DNA from: Neomegalonema sp.
Lineage (GTDB): Bacteria > Pseudomonadota > Alphaproteobacteria > Rhodobacterales > Rhodobacteraceae
DNA: 64,000 bases
Assembly (NCBI RefSeq): GCF_028688855.1
Contig: NZ_JAQTXI010000009.1
Location: forward strand, 96,325 to 160,324
Reading direction: 5' to 3'
Shown piece by piece: positions 26,690 through 35,674 of the stretch (positions are counted from its first letter, which is position 1; each line of letters starts with the position of its first letter). Both the position numbers and the translations under genes were made by a program. The notes beneath the pieces were generated by a model, which did no database searches, was not told the DNA's origin, and saw only the letters and a program-made list of their open reading frames with translations.

Positions 26690-27630
26690 CTGGGGGCGCT
26701 CCAGCTGTGCGAGGCGGCGCTCAGGGCGCCATGCAGCGCGAGCAGAAGAGGCGCGGGAGACTGGTCGGTGCGGTGCAGGAACAGCCGCCATCCGGCGCCG
26801 CGCGCCAGATCCTCGAGACGGGCGCGCCGCTCGGCGAGCCTGCCCCGATAGGCGGCGTCGAGGGATTCGGCGCGGTCGGCCTCATAGTTCAGCAGGCCGC
26901 CCATGCTCTCGAAGAGCAGCCGCCCGCGATAGGGGAAGGCCTCCTCGGCGGGGTCGAGGATCTGCACCAGGGCGCCGCCCGCCTCCTGAGCCGCCGCCGA
27001 GGCCAGACGCCGCGCCAGAGGCTCCAGAGGGCCGAAGAAATCCGAAAACAGGACCACCCGCGCCCTGCGGCCCAGCGGCGCGGCGGGCGGAGCGCCGTAA
27101 TCGGGCGGCGTCTCCTGATCCGTCGCGGCCAGAGCCAGAGCCAGGCGCCGCAGGCCCGGTTCGCGGGAGGTCGGGGGAAGGGGCGGATCGAGCAGGGCGA
27201 AGCGCTCGCCGCTGCGCGCCGCCAGAGCCGCCAGAGCCAGAGCCAGCAAGGCGGCCCGCTCGGCCTTGGTCGCGGGCGCGGTCTTCGAGCGGAAGCGCAT
27301 CGCCGCCGAGCGGTCGGGCCAGAGCCAGAGCGTCTGGGCGGCCTCCCACTCGGTTTCGCGGACGTAGAGCTCGTCGGCGCGGGCGGAGCGGCGCCAGTCC
27401 ATGTCCGAGAGCGCGTCTCCGGGGAGCGCGCGGCGATATTGCCAGAAGGTTTCGCCCCGGCCCGAGCGCCGCCGCCCATGAGCGCCCGTCACGAGGCTGG
27501 CGAGGCGCTCGGCGGCCAGCAGCAGCGGCGGCAGGGCCGAGGCGGCGCCTTCCGCGTCGCGGCGCAGACGCGCGGCCTGCGCGCCTGGAGGGACCGCGGA
27601 GGCCGCTTCCGGGCGGCGCGGCTCGCTCAT
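26686..27630 (-). CDS. DUF58 domain protein
   Basis: 314-residue protein with the DUF58 signature around residues 50-95 (RRSGRGETFWQYRRALPGD followed by DMDWRRSARADELYVRE). The second half has a degenerate VWA-like fold (VVLFSDFFGPLEPL). DUF58 proteins are regularly paired with MoxR AAA ATPases. The gene overlaps MoxR by four bases upstream and the DUF4159 gene by four bases downstream, giving a tightly coupled series. The molecular function is not established. Confidence 0.9.
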   Translation of the reverse strand: MSEPRRPEAASAVPPGAQAARLRRDAEGAASALPPLLLAAERLASLVTGAHGRRRSGRGETFWQYRRALPGDALSDMDWRRSARADELYVRETEWEAAQTLWLWPDRSAAMRFRSKTAPATKAERAALLALALAALAARSGERFALLDPPLPPTSREPGLRRLALALAATDQETPPDYGAPPAAPLGRRARVVLFSDFFGPLEPLARRLASAAAQEAGGALVQILDPAEEAFPYRGRLLFESMGGLLNYEADRAESLDAAYRGRLAERRARLEDLARGAGWRLFLHRTDQSPAPLLLALHGALSAASHSWSAPR

Positions 27631-28655
27631 GCTCCGGCCTTGCGGAGGGCTTCGGCGATCACGCCGTCGAGGCTGACGCCCTCGGCGCGGGCGGCGAAGC
27701 TCAGGGCCATGCGGTGGCGCAGGGCCGGAATCGCGAGATCCGCCACGTCCTGGAGGTCGGGCGCGAAGCGGCCTTCGAGCAGGGCCTTGGCGCGGACGGT
27801 CAGCATCAGCGCCTGAGCCGCGCGCGGGCCGGGGCCCCAGGCGACATGACGTCGCGCGCTCTCCAGGGCCTGAGGGTCGCCCGGACGGCAGCAGCGCACG
27901 AGGGTCAGGATGGCCTCCGTGACCTTCTCGCCCACGGGAATGCGCCGCACCAGCCCCTGGAACCTCTGGAGCTGCTCGGCGGTGATCGCCGCATGCGGCG
28001 TCACGGTTTCGGCGCCGGTGGTGGCGAGCAGGATGGCCCGCTCGGCGTCGCGGTCGGGATAATCCACGTCGATCTCGAAGAGGAAGCGGTCGAGCTGGGC
28101 CTCCGGCAGAGGATAGGCGCCTTCCTGCTCGATGGGATTGCGCGTGGCCAGCACATGGAAGGGCGCGGGCAGGTCGTGGCGCTCTCCGGCGATGGTGACG
28201 TGCTTCTCCTGCATGGCCTGGAGCAGCGCCGACTGCGTGCGGGGGCTGGCGCGGTTGATCTCGTCGGCCATGAGCAGCTGCGCGAAGATCGGGCCCTTCA
28301 CGAAGCGGAAGGCGCGCGATCCGTCGGCGCCCTGCTCCAGCACCTCGGCGCCGAGGATGTCGGAGGGCATGAGGTCGGGCGTGAACTGGATGCGCCGGGC
28401 GTCCACGCCGAGCACGACCCCGAAGGTCTCGACGAGCAGCGTCTTGGCGAGCCCCGGCGCCCCGACCAGCAGCGCATGTCCGCCCGAGAGGATCGCCGCG
28501 AGGGTCAGATCCACCACGCGCTCCTGTCCGATGACGCGGCGGCCGATCTCGGCGCGCGCCAGAGACAGCGCCGCTTGCGCCTCCTCGACGATTCGCAGGA
28601 GGGCGTCTTCGTCCGCGAAGCGGGCGGCGGCGAGGCTGTCGGCGGGTGCGGTCAT
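27627..28655 (-). CDS. MoxR-family AAA+ ATPase
   Basis: 342-residue AAA+ ATPase. Walker A GAPGLAKT is at ~65-72, Walker B MADEINRASP at ~125, sensor 1 ATRNPIEQEG at ~165, and an arginine-finger/lid region follows with QLDRFLFEIDVDYP. MoxR proteins act as chaperone-like ATPases with VWA/DUF58 partners. The start ATG 28655 is chosen because the domain begins ~35 residues later and AGGA lies upstream. The longer upstream frame lacks similarity. It is the first gene of the four-gene minus operon. Confidence 0.93.
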   Translation of the reverse strand: MTAPADSLAAARFADEDALLRIVEEAQAALSLARAEIGRRVIGQERVVDLTLAAILSGGHALLVGAPGLAKTLLVETFGVVLGVDARRIQFTPDLMPSDILGAEVLEQGADGSRAFRFVKGPIFAQLLMADEINRASPRTQSALLQAMQEKHVTIAGERHDLPAPFHVLATRNPIEQEGAYPLPEAQLDRFLFEIDVDYPDRDAERAILLATTGAETVTPHAAITAEQLQRFQGLVRRIPVGEKVTEAILTLVRCCRPGDPQALESARRHVAWGPGPRAAQALMLTVRAKALLEGRFAPDLQDVADLAIPALRHRMALSFAARAEGVSLDGVIAEALRKAGA

Positions 28656-28861
28656 GCCGGATCCTGTCGTTTCTGGGGGCCGTCCCGGCCCGAAGCGCGG
28701 CTGGGAGAGGCGGAAGGCCTTGCGTCCAAGGGGCTGCGCCCTCATCTCTGGGGGCGAGACGTTATATTAAGCTATATCGCCGAGATTAAACCCCCGCCCT
28801 CCGTATTGTCGCACAAGAGCTTGTGAGCCGACGCGGGAGGCGGATCGGCCTGAGAGGAGTC
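28656..28861. promoter_or_regulatory. Divergent promoter region moxR / DUF1285
   Basis: Gene-free region with an AT-rich patch TTATATTAAGCTATAT (~28763-28778) and a perfect 6-base-arm palindrome CACAAG-AG-CTTGTG at 28812-28825. The patch could supply -10 elements for one or both directions. The palindrome is a candidate operator, but no known regulator motif was recognised. Confidence 0.4.
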
Positions 28862-29446
28862 ATGTCGGAGCCCCCCCATCCGCCTTCAAGCGCATCCCCG
28901 AGCCTCGCGGGCCTGGGCGAGGCTAAGAAGACCCGTCTGCCCAGACATCTCTGGAATCCGTCCTTTTGCGGCGAGATCGACATCGTGATCCGCCGCGACG
29001 GGACCTGGATCCACGAGGGCCGCCCCATCCTGCGCCGCGAGCTGACGAAGCTCTTCGCCTCGGTCCTGCGCCGCGAGGGCGACGAACATCATCTGGTCAC
29101 GCCGGTCGAGAAGATGAGGATCCGCGTCGAGGACGCGCCCTTTCTCGCCGTGGACATGCGCGAGGAAGGCGAGGGACGCGCGCGCCGCCTGATCTTCGCC
29201 ACGAATCTGGACGAAGAAGCGGCGCTCGATTCGCCCGGAGGCCTGCGCGCGGCGCATGGCGCCTCGGGCGGCTTGACGCCCTATCTGCGGATGCGGGATG
29301 GTCTGGAGGCGCGGCTCGACCGCAAGACGACCTATCGGCTGATCGAGTTGGGGGAAGCGGAGGGCGAAGGCGAAGAGGCGGCCTTCGGAATCTGGTCGGG
29401 GGGAATCTTCCACCCGCTGGCCCCGGCCTCGGAGGCGGAGCCATGA
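28862..29446 (+). CDS. DUF1285 family protein
   Basis: 194-residue protein whose core (~40-185) matches the DUF1285 pattern: CGEIDIVIRRDGTWIHEGRP followed by RRELTKLFASVLRREGDEHH and LVTPVEKMRIRVEDAPF. The function of the family is unknown. The start ATG 28862 has GAGAGGAG upstream. The final codons overlap the CoA pyrophosphatase start (ATGA), giving a conserved pairing seen in many Alphaproteobacteria. Confidence 0.9.
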   Translation: MSEPPHPPSSASPSLAGLGEAKKTRLPRHLWNPSFCGEIDIVIRRDGTWIHEGRPILRRELTKLFASVLRREGDEHHLVTPVEKMRIRVEDAPFLAVDMREEGEGRARRLIFATNLDEEAALDSPGGLRAAHGASGGLTPYLRMRDGLEARLDRKTTYRLIELGEAEGEGEEAAFGIWSGGIFHPLAPASEAEP

Positions 29447-30147
29447 ACATGACCACGAACTCCCTGCGGTCCCTGCGAAGTTCGCCAGGACTCTTTCCCC
29501 CCGTCGAGCGCGCCGAGCTGCGGCGCGCCGTGGCCCAGACCCTGCCGCTCGCGGCGGGCGGCGACGAGGTCGCGCCCGACGTCGCGCCGCGCATGGCGGC
29601 GGTGCTCTGCCCGGTGGTCGAGCGCGAGGACGGGCTCTGGGTCTGGATGGTGCGCCGCGGCGACCATCTGCGCCGTCACGCCGGACAGATCGCCTTCCCC
29701 GGCGGCAAGGTGGAGGACGAGGATCATTCGCCCCTCGCCGGCGCCCTGCGCGAGACCCGCGAGGAGATCGGCCTCGATCCCGCCGGAGTCGAGGTGGCGG
29801 GGGCGCTCGCGCCCTATCTGACCGTGACCGGCTTCCTGATCATCCCCTTCGTGGGCTTCGTGGCGCCCGATTTCCGGCCCGAACCCGACGGGGACGAAAT
29901 CGCCGAAGCCTTCCAGGCTCCGCTCGACCTGCTGCTCGATCCCGAGAAAATCCGCCGGCTCCAGCGGGAATATGCGGGTCGTCAACGCTTTTATTACGCC
30001 ATCGACTATAATGAACGGAACATATGGGGCGCGACGGCGGGGATGCTCAAATCCCTGTCGGAACGCGTCCTGGCCCTGCGCGAGAGCGAGGGGCGGTCCG
30101 GAGGAGACGGAGCGGGTCCGGGAGGCGCGACGTGGGGCGCATCCTGA
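29443..30147 (+). CDS. NUDIX hydrolase, CoA pyrophosphatase type
   Basis: 234-residue NUDIX enzyme. Before the box it has the CoA-pyrophosphatase signature VRRGDHLRRHAGQIAFPGG, and the box GGKVEDEDHSPLAGALRETREEIGL's ending RETREEIG gives the metal-binding Glu pair. The spacing matches NudL-type CoA diphosphatases rather than MutT. It would cleave CoA or acyl-CoA to 3',5'-ADP and phosphopantetheine. The start overlaps the DUF1285 stop. The C-terminal 20 residues are Gly/Ser-rich and overlap the next gene start by 16 bases. Confidence 0.9.
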   Translation: MNMTTNSLRSLRSSPGLFPPVERAELRRAVAQTLPLAAGGDEVAPDVAPRMAAVLCPVVEREDGLWVWMVRRGDHLRRHAGQIAFPGGKVEDEDHSPLAGALRETREEIGLDPAGVEVAGALAPYLTVTGFLIIPFVGFVAPDFRPEPDGDEIAEAFQAPLDLLLDPEKIRRLQREYAGRQRFYYAIDYNERNIWGATAGMLKSLSERVLALRESEGRSGGDGAGPGGATWGAS

Positions 30148-30428
30148 TCCTGATTCTGGCTCTGGGCTGTCTGCCCTTCGCGCTGGCGGCCCTCTACGAA
30201 TGGAGCCGCGACCGGGGAGGCTGGCGGCGTCGGGGGCTCTGGGCGCGGGAAAGGCTGCTGAGGCTCGCCCTTCTGGGGCTGCTTCTGGCGGCGGCGGGAT
30301 CTCTGGCCATGGCGATCGTCATGGACCCGGGCGGCGAAACCGGTCGTTACGAGCCGGCGCGATTGGAAAACGGAAGGGTGACGCCGGGGCGGATCGTCCC
30401 GGAGGAGCTTCAGCCGCAGAGCAGATAG
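30132..30428 (+). CDS. Small membrane protein, DUF6111-like
   Basis: 98-residue protein with two hydrophobic segments (~1-20 and ~44-66) and a polar C-terminus. It sits between the CoA pyrophosphatase and CCA-transferase genes, a place occupied by DUF6111 proteins in many Alphaproteobacteria. The start is GTG 30132, inside the end of the previous gene with GGAGGCG upstream. The family assignment rests on context and length. Confidence 0.65.
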   Translation: MGRILILILALGCLPFALAALYEWSRDRGGWRRRGLWARERLLRLALLGLLLAAAGSLAMAIVMDPGGETGRYEPARLENGRVTPGRIVPEELQPQSR

Positions 30429-30438
30429 GGGTGGGCAG

Positions 30439-31647
30439 ATGAGTCTGGAGATCCGGGCGCCATGGCTTGAAGCCGAGACCACAAGGGCCGTCTGGGCGGC
30501 CCTGACCGCCGAGGGCGCCTTCGTGCGCTTCGTCGGCGGCTGCGTGCGCAACGCGGTGATCAACGGCCCGCCGACCGACGTGGATCTGGTGATCGACCAG
30601 CCTCCGGAGCAGACTCTCGATCTTCTGGCCAAGGCGGGCCTGCGCGCCGAACCCACGGGGCTCGATCACGGCGTGGTCATGGCGGTGCTCGACGGCCAGG
30701 GCTTCGAGATCGCCTCCATGCGCCGCGACGTGACGCCCGACGGCCGCCGCTCCAAGGTCGAATACGGGGCCAGCGTCCTCGAAGACGCCCAGCGCCGCGA
30801 CTTCACCATCAACGCCCTCTACGCCGACCGGACCGGCCGCGTCGAGGATCCCATCGGCTGGGCGCTCTCCGATCTGGAGGCCCGGCGCGTGCGGTTCATC
30901 GGCTCGCCCGCCAAGCGGATCCAGGAGGATTATCTCCGCATCCTGCGGCTTTTCCGCTTCCACGCCTGGTATGGCGAGGGCGAGATGGAGCCCCCGGGAC
31001 TGGTGGCCTGCGCAGGCCTGGCCGCGGGTCTGGAGCGCGTGTCGCGCGAGCGCGTCGGCGCCGAGATGATGAAGCTCATGGCCGCGCCGGATCCCTCCAT
31101 CGCCATGAAGGCCATGGAGGAGACCGGAGTCATGGAATACGCCCTGCCGGAGGCGCGCCGCAACGGGCCTTTCGCGGCCCTCAGCGCGATGGAGCGCCGC
31201 TACGGCGTGCAGCCGGTGGATCCCATGCGGCGGCTGGCCCTGCTGACCCGCGGCGCCGCCCCCGAGGAGGTGATGGAGCGCCTGAGGCTCTCGCGCCACG
31301 CCGCCAACGAACTGACCGCGCGCAGCGTCTCCTATCCGATCACCGATTCCTCCACCGCCCGGCGCCTCGGCTACGAGCGCGGCGCCGAGGCCGCCCGGGA
31401 CGTCATGCTCATCGCCGCCGCCGACGGCGGTCCGGCGATTCAGGCGCGCTGGTTCGGCGACATCAACGAAGGCGCCCGCCAGAAGCTTCCGGTCACCGCC
31501 AACGACCTGATCGACGTCGGATTCACGCCGGGGCCCCGGCTGGGCGCGGCGCTGACCCAGGCCGAGCGCGACTGGGTCGCGAGCGACTTCGTGCTGGATC
31601 GCGCGACGCTGGTCGCGCGCGCTTCGGAAGTCCGCGAGGCGAGCTGA
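30439..31647 (+). CDS. cca: CCA tRNA nucleotidyltransferase
   Basis: 402-residue class II nucleotidyltransferase that builds or repairs the 3' CCA end of tRNAs, possibly with poly(A)-polymerase-like similarity. It has the catalytic FVGGCVRN and TDVDLVID (DxD) at ~30-55. These are followed by RRDFTINALYAD, and by the neck-domain sequence RIQEDYLRILRLFRFHAWY and the nucleotide-recognition region that includes ERVSRERVGAEMMKL. ATG 30439 is preceded by a GGGG-type site. It is followed by a strong terminator. Confidence 0.94.
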   Translation: MSLEIRAPWLEAETTRAVWAALTAEGAFVRFVGGCVRNAVINGPPTDVDLVIDQPPEQTLDLLAKAGLRAEPTGLDHGVVMAVLDGQGFEIASMRRDVTPDGRRSKVEYGASVLEDAQRRDFTINALYADRTGRVEDPIGWALSDLEARRVRFIGSPAKRIQEDYLRILRLFRFHAWYGEGEMEPPGLVACAGLAAGLERVSRERVGAEMMKLMAAPDPSIAMKAMEETGVMEYALPEARRNGPFAALSAMERRYGVQPVDPMRRLALLTRGAAPEEVMERLRLSRHAANELTARSVSYPITDSSTARRLGYERGAEAARDVMLIAAADGGPAIQARWFGDINEGARQKLPVTANDLIDVGFTPGPRLGAALTQAERDWVASDFVLDRATLVARASEVREAS

Positions 31648-31683
31648 AGTCTGGCTCTCCTTCCGCCCGAATCCTCCCTGAAG

Positions 31684-31710
31684 CCCTCCGGATCCCGCCG
31701 GGGGGGTTTT
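31684..31710 (+). terminator. Rho-independent terminator after cca
   Basis: CCCTCCGG / CCGGGGGG stem (with one G-T pair) around ATCCCG, directly followed by TTTT. It is 36 bases downstream of the cca stop. Confidence 0.75.
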
Positions 31711-31732
31711 CGCATTGCGAAAGATCCTCCGG

Positions 31733-31754
31733 GGCGCGGAATTCCCTCCGCGCC
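31733..31754. terminator. Second hairpin downstream of cca
   Basis: Perfect 8-base stem GGCGCGGA / TCCGCGCC around a 6-base ATTCCC loop, without a T-run. It may back up the preceding terminator or form in the leader of the downstream transporter operon. The rest of the 31648-31876 gap shows no gene. Confidence 0.4.
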
Positions 31755-31876
31755 GCCCGGGCGCCGCGACGAAAGGATGACGGAGGCCCTTGCGCGGGGC
31801 GGCGGCCTCTGCTTACTCTGGGGGCATGAAAGGCGCGAGCGCCCGTGAAAACAGACGACCCGTCAGGAGAAGACTT

Positions 31877-33460
31877 ATGAAAATCCAACGCTTCGCGGGG
31901 CTTGCGGCTCTGCTCGCCTCGACGCTCATGGCCTCCTCCGCCATGGCCGAGACCCTCCGCTGGGCCCGCGCCAGCGACGCCCTGACCCTCGATCCCCATT
32001 CCCAGAACCAGGGCGTGACCCATAACTTCGCCCACCACATTTACGAAACGCTCGTGGATCGCGCCGTGGACGGCTCGCTCACGCCGCGCCTCGCCACCGA
32101 GTGGTATGTGAAGGAAGGCGAGCCGAGCGTCTGGGTCTTCAAGCTCCGCCATGACGTGAAGTTCCATGACGGCGCCGACTTCACCGCCGAGGACGTGGTC
32201 TTCTCGCTGGATCGCGCCCGCTCCGAACATTCGAACATGCGCCAGCTGCATTCGGCCATCGAGAGCGTCACCGCCGTCGACGACCACACCGTCGAAGTCA
32301 AGATGACCGGCCCCTCGCCGCTCTATCCGAACAACCTGACCAACACCTTCGTCATGGACAAGGGATGGTCCGAGGCGCACAACCTCCAGAGCGTGCAGGA
32401 CTACGCCGCCGGAGAAGACAATTACGCCGTGCGCAACGCCAACGGCACCGGCCCCTACATCCTCGACTCCCGCGAAGTGGACGTGCGCTCGGTGCTCAAG
32501 CGCAACGAGGCCCATTGGGCCGAGACCAAACCCCAGGTCACCGAGATCATCTATCTGCCCATCGCCGAGAACGCCACGCGCATCGCGGCGCTGCTCTCGG
32601 GCGAGGTGGATCTCGTGCAGGACGTGCCGGTGCAGGACATCGAGCGCCTCAAGGGCACGGCGGGTCTGAAGGTCGAGACCGGCCCCGAGAACCGCATCAT
32701 CTATTTCGGCTACCGCATGGACGACAAGCCGCTGAAATCCTCGAACGTCACCGACAAGAACCCCATCGCCGACCCCCGCGTGCGCGAGGCCATGCATCTG
32801 GCCGTCGACCGCGAGGCCATCAGGCGCGTGGTGATGCGCGGGAATTCGCTGCCGGCGGGCGTGGCCATGCCGCCCTTCGTCCATGGCTGGACGCCCGAAC
32901 TCGACGCCTTCCCGGCCCCCGATCCCGAGCGCGCCAAGGCGCTGCTCGCCGAGGCGGGCTATCCGGACGGCTTCAGCGTCACGCTCGACACGCCGAACAA
33001 CCGCTACGTCAACGACGAGGCGATCTCCCAGGCGGTGGTCAGCATGCTGGGGCGCATCGGAATCAAGGTGACGCTGGCTTCGCGTCCGGTGGCGCAGCAC
33101 TCGCCGCTGATCACCGGCGACAACACCGACTTCTATCTCCTCGGCTGGGGCGTCCCGACCTTCGACTCCGCCTATATCTTCAACGACCTGATCCACAGCC
33201 GCACCGGGCATTTCGGCGCCTACAACCCCTCGGGCTACGCCGATCCGGCGCTGGATGCGAAGATCGAGTCCCTCGCCACGGAAGTCGACGTCGAGAAGCG
33301 CGACGCCGACGTCGCGGAGATCTGGGCTCAGGTCCAGCGCGACCGCGTGCTGCTGCCGATCCACAACCAGCTTCTCGCCTATGCGATGAAGGAGAACGTC
33401 ACTCTGGCGGTTCATCCCGAGAACCAGCCGCTGATGACCACCGTCACCTACGGCCAGTAA
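31877..33460 (+). CDS. Oligopeptide-type ABC transporter substrate-binding protein
   Basis: 527-residue periplasmic SBP_bac_5 protein. The signal peptide is ~1-24 (SSAMAE end). Family landmarks are LTLDPHSQNQGVTHNFAHHI, VWVFKLRHDVKFHDGADFTA, NGTGPYIL, NPIADPRVREAMHLAVDR and the closing HNQLLAYAMKENV. The length is typical of DppA/OppA (~530). ATG 31877 has AGGAGA upstream. It is the first gene of a complete importer with two permeases and a fused ATPase. The substrate (peptide, glutathione, opine or nickel complex) is not determinable. Confidence 0.92.
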   Translation: MKIQRFAGLAALLASTLMASSAMAETLRWARASDALTLDPHSQNQGVTHNFAHHIYETLVDRAVDGSLTPRLATEWYVKEGEPSVWVFKLRHDVKFHDGADFTAEDVVFSLDRARSEHSNMRQLHSAIESVTAVDDHTVEVKMTGPSPLYPNNLTNTFVMDKGWSEAHNLQSVQDYAAGEDNYAVRNANGTGPYILDSREVDVRSVLKRNEAHWAETKPQVTEIIYLPIAENATRIAALLSGEVDLVQDVPVQDIERLKGTAGLKVETGPENRIIYFGYRMDDKPLKSSNVTDKNPIADPRVREAMHLAVDREAIRRVVMRGNSLPAGVAMPPFVHGWTPELDAFPAPDPERAKALLAEAGYPDGFSVTLDTPNNRYVNDEAISQAVVSMLGRIGIKVTLASRPVAQHSPLITGDNTDFYLLGWGVPTFDSAYIFNDLIHSRTGHFGAYNPSGYADPALDAKIESLATEVDVEKRDADVAEIWAQVQRDRVLLPIHNQLLAYAMKENVTLAVHPENQPLMTTVTYGQ

Positions 33461-33571
33461 GATCTTCGGCGGGAGGGCCGGAGGCGCGCGCGTCTTCGGC
33501 CCCCTTCGTTTCGATGGCGGACGCGAAACCGGCTGTGGTTGCGCGCCTCCCCTCAACAGCCCGGAGATCCC

Positions 33572-34705
33572 ATGTTCGCCTTCATTCTCCGGCGGCTGCT
33601 GCAATCGCTCATCGTGATGCTGGCGGTCGCGTTCATCGCCTTCCTGATGTTCCGCTTCGTGGGCGATCCCGTCGAGGGCATGATGGGCGTGGACGCCCGG
33701 CTCTCCGACCGCGAGGCCCTGCGCGACAGGCTCGGGCTGAACGATCCCTTCTACATGCAGTTCTGGACCTTCGTGAAGAACGCGGTCCAGGGCGAATTCG
33801 GCATCTCCTACCGGCTTCAGCAGCCGGTGACGCAACTGATCCTCAGCCGTCTGCCCGCCACGCTCGAACTGGCGGTGGTCTCGGCGAGCCTGGCGCTGAT
33901 CGTCGGGGTGACGCTGGGCGTCTTCACGGCCATTCACGGCCGCCTCCCGCCTTCGACCCGCGAGACGCTGCTGGCGCTCGGGGCCGTTCTGGGGGCTGGC
34001 GTCGCGTTCCATCTGCTCGGGGGGGGCTCGCTGCTCTGGACTCTGGGCGGCGGGGCGGCGGTCTTCGTCTCGACGGCCTTCTGGGCGAAGCGCTTCTTTT
34101 CTCAGGCGATCATGGCGGTTTCGCTGGTGGGGGTCTCGCTGCCGACCTTCCTGATCGGCATAGGTCTGATCTTCGTCTTCGCGGTGGAGATGAAGCTTCT
34201 GCCCTCTTTCGGACGCGGCCAGACGGTGCAGGTCTGGAGCGGCTGGAGCACCGGATTCCTGACGAAATCGGGTCTGCTCTCGCTGATCCTTCCGGCGGTG
34301 ACGCTCTCGCTCTTCCAGATGACGCTGATCATGCGGCTTGTCCGCGCCGAGATGCAGGAGGTGCTGCGCAGCGACTACATCCGCTTCGCGCGGGCCCGGG
34401 GCCTGCCGGAATCGAAGATCAACTTCCGCCACGCCCTGAAGAACACGCTGGTTCCGGTGATCACCATCACGGGCCTGCAGCTGGGCTCGATCATCGCCTT
34501 CGCGATCATCACCGAGACGGTGTTCAACTGGCCGGGCGTGGGTTCGCTCTTCGTGAACTCGGTGCAGGCGGTGGATGTGCCGGTGATGGCGGCCTATCTG
34601 CTCTTCGTGGCGCTGGTCTTCGTGGTGATCAACCTCATCGTCGATCTTCTGTATTATCTCGTCGATCCGCGCCTGCGCGTGGACGGCCGCGCCGGGAGGA
34701 CCTGA
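33572..34705 (+). CDS. ABC transporter permease (DppB/OppB type) with internal insertion
   Basis: 377-residue inner-membrane permease. The N-terminal FILRRLLQSLIVMLAVAF and the EAA loop region YIRFARARGLPESKINFRHA identify it as the first permease of a peptide-type importer. DppB homologues are usually ~310-340 residues. Here about 50 extra residues (~124-176) with one or two additional hydrophobic segments (LALGAVLGAGVAFHLL, LLWTLGGGAAVFVSTAFW) lie between the second and third usual membrane segments. The ATG is at 33572. A 111-base gap separates it from the binding-protein gene. It works with the next permease and the fused ATPase. Confidence 0.92.
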   Translation: MFAFILRRLLQSLIVMLAVAFIAFLMFRFVGDPVEGMMGVDARLSDREALRDRLGLNDPFYMQFWTFVKNAVQGEFGISYRLQQPVTQLILSRLPATLELAVVSASLALIVGVTLGVFTAIHGRLPPSTRETLLALGAVLGAGVAFHLLGGGSLLWTLGGGAAVFVSTAFWAKRFFSQAIMAVSLVGVSLPTFLIGIGLIFVFAVEMKLLPSFGRGQTVQVWSGWSTGFLTKSGLLSLILPAVTLSLFQMTLIMRLVRAEMQEVLRSDYIRFARARGLPESKINFRHALKNTLVPVITITGLQLGSIIAFAIITETVFNWPGVGSLFVNSVQAVDVPVMAAYLLFVALVFVVINLIVDLLYYLVDPRLRVDGRAGRT

Positions 34706-34708
34706 GCC

Positions 34709-35674
34709 ATGGCCGAAGCTTCTCCTCCCGAAGCGCCTGTCGAGGCCGCGGCTCCTGCGCGGGGATTCCGGGCGCGGCTCTGGGACAGCGACGTCTTCTG
34801 GTCCTGGCGACATCATCCGGTGGCGATCGTCTCCTCGCTGGTGGCGCTGACGCTGATCCTCGCGGCGGTCCTGGCGCCCTGGATCGCGCCGCACGACCCT
34901 TTCAATCCCGCGACGCTCCAGCTCATGGACGGCTTCACGCCGCCGGGCGAGGCCGCCATGTCGGGGACGGTCTACCGCTTCGGCACGGATGATCAGGGCC
35001 GCGATCTGCTCTCGACCATCCTGTATGGTTCGAGGGTCTCGCTCTTCGTGGGCTTCGCGGCGACGCTCTTCTCCATGACCCTGGGGGTGAGTCTGGGGCT
35101 CTTCGCGGGCTATCGCGGCGGGCTCGCCGACACGATCATCATGCGCGTGGCGGATGTGCAGCTCTCCTTCCCGGCGATCCTCATCGCCCTGCTGATCTTC
35201 GGCGTGGCGCAGGGCGTGATTCCGCCCAACAAACAGGAAAGCATGGCGATCTGGGTTCTGATCTTCGCCATCGGCCTCGCGAACTGGGCGCAGTTCGCCC
35301 GCACCGTGCGCGGCGCCGCCATGGTCGAGCGGCAGAAGGATTACGTCTCCGCCGCGCGGATCATGGGCGTGCCGGGCCCCTCCATCGCCTTCAGGCATGT
35401 GCTGCCCAACGTGCTGGGTCCGGTGCTGGTGATCGCGACGATCAGCCTCGCGCTGGCGATCATCGAGGAGGCGACGCTCTCCTATCTCGGGGTGGGCGTG
35501 CCGCCGACCCAGCCTTCGCTCGGGACGCTGATCCGCATCGGCCAGCGCTTCCTGTTCTCCGGCGAGTGGTGGATCCTGTTCTTCCCCGCGCTGATGCTCA
35601 TCCTGCTCGCGCTTTCGGTGAATCTCCTCGGCGACTGGCTGCGCGACGCCCTGAACCCGAAGTTGCGCCAATGA
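34709..35674 (+). CDS. ABC transporter permease (DppC/OppC type)
   Basis: 321-residue permease with the characteristic N-terminal cytoplasmic segment (WDSDVFWSWRHHPVAIVSS), the first membrane helix at ~40-58, FGTDDQGRDLLSTILYGSRVSL and the EAA loop KDYVSAARIMGVPGPSIAFRH. It begins three bases after the DppB-like gene and overlaps the ATPase start by ATGA. It forms the heterodimeric channel with the preceding permease. Confidence 0.94.
   Translation: MAEASPPEAPVEAAAPARGFRARLWDSDVFWSWRHHPVAIVSSLVALTLILAAVLAPWIAPHDPFNPATLQLMDGFTPPGEAAMSGTVYRFGTDDQGRDLLSTILYGSRVSLFVGFAATLFSMTLGVSLGLFAGYRGGLADTIIMRVADVQLSFPAILIALLIFGVAQGVIPPNKQESMAIWVLIFAIGLANWAQFARTVRGAAMVERQKDYVSAARIMGVPGPSIAFRHVLPNVLGPVLVIATISLALAIIEEATLSYLGVGVPPTQPSLGTLIRIGQRFLFSGEWWILFFPALMLILLALSVNLLGDWLRDALNPKLRQ

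Noticed and set aside
31523..35671. Minus-strand open frame of 1382 codons opposite the peptide transporter operon
   Set aside because: It lies antisense to three clearly conserved genes (binding protein and both permeases). Its translation is His/Arg/Asp-rich with no domains, which is typical of antisense frames in GC-rich DNA.
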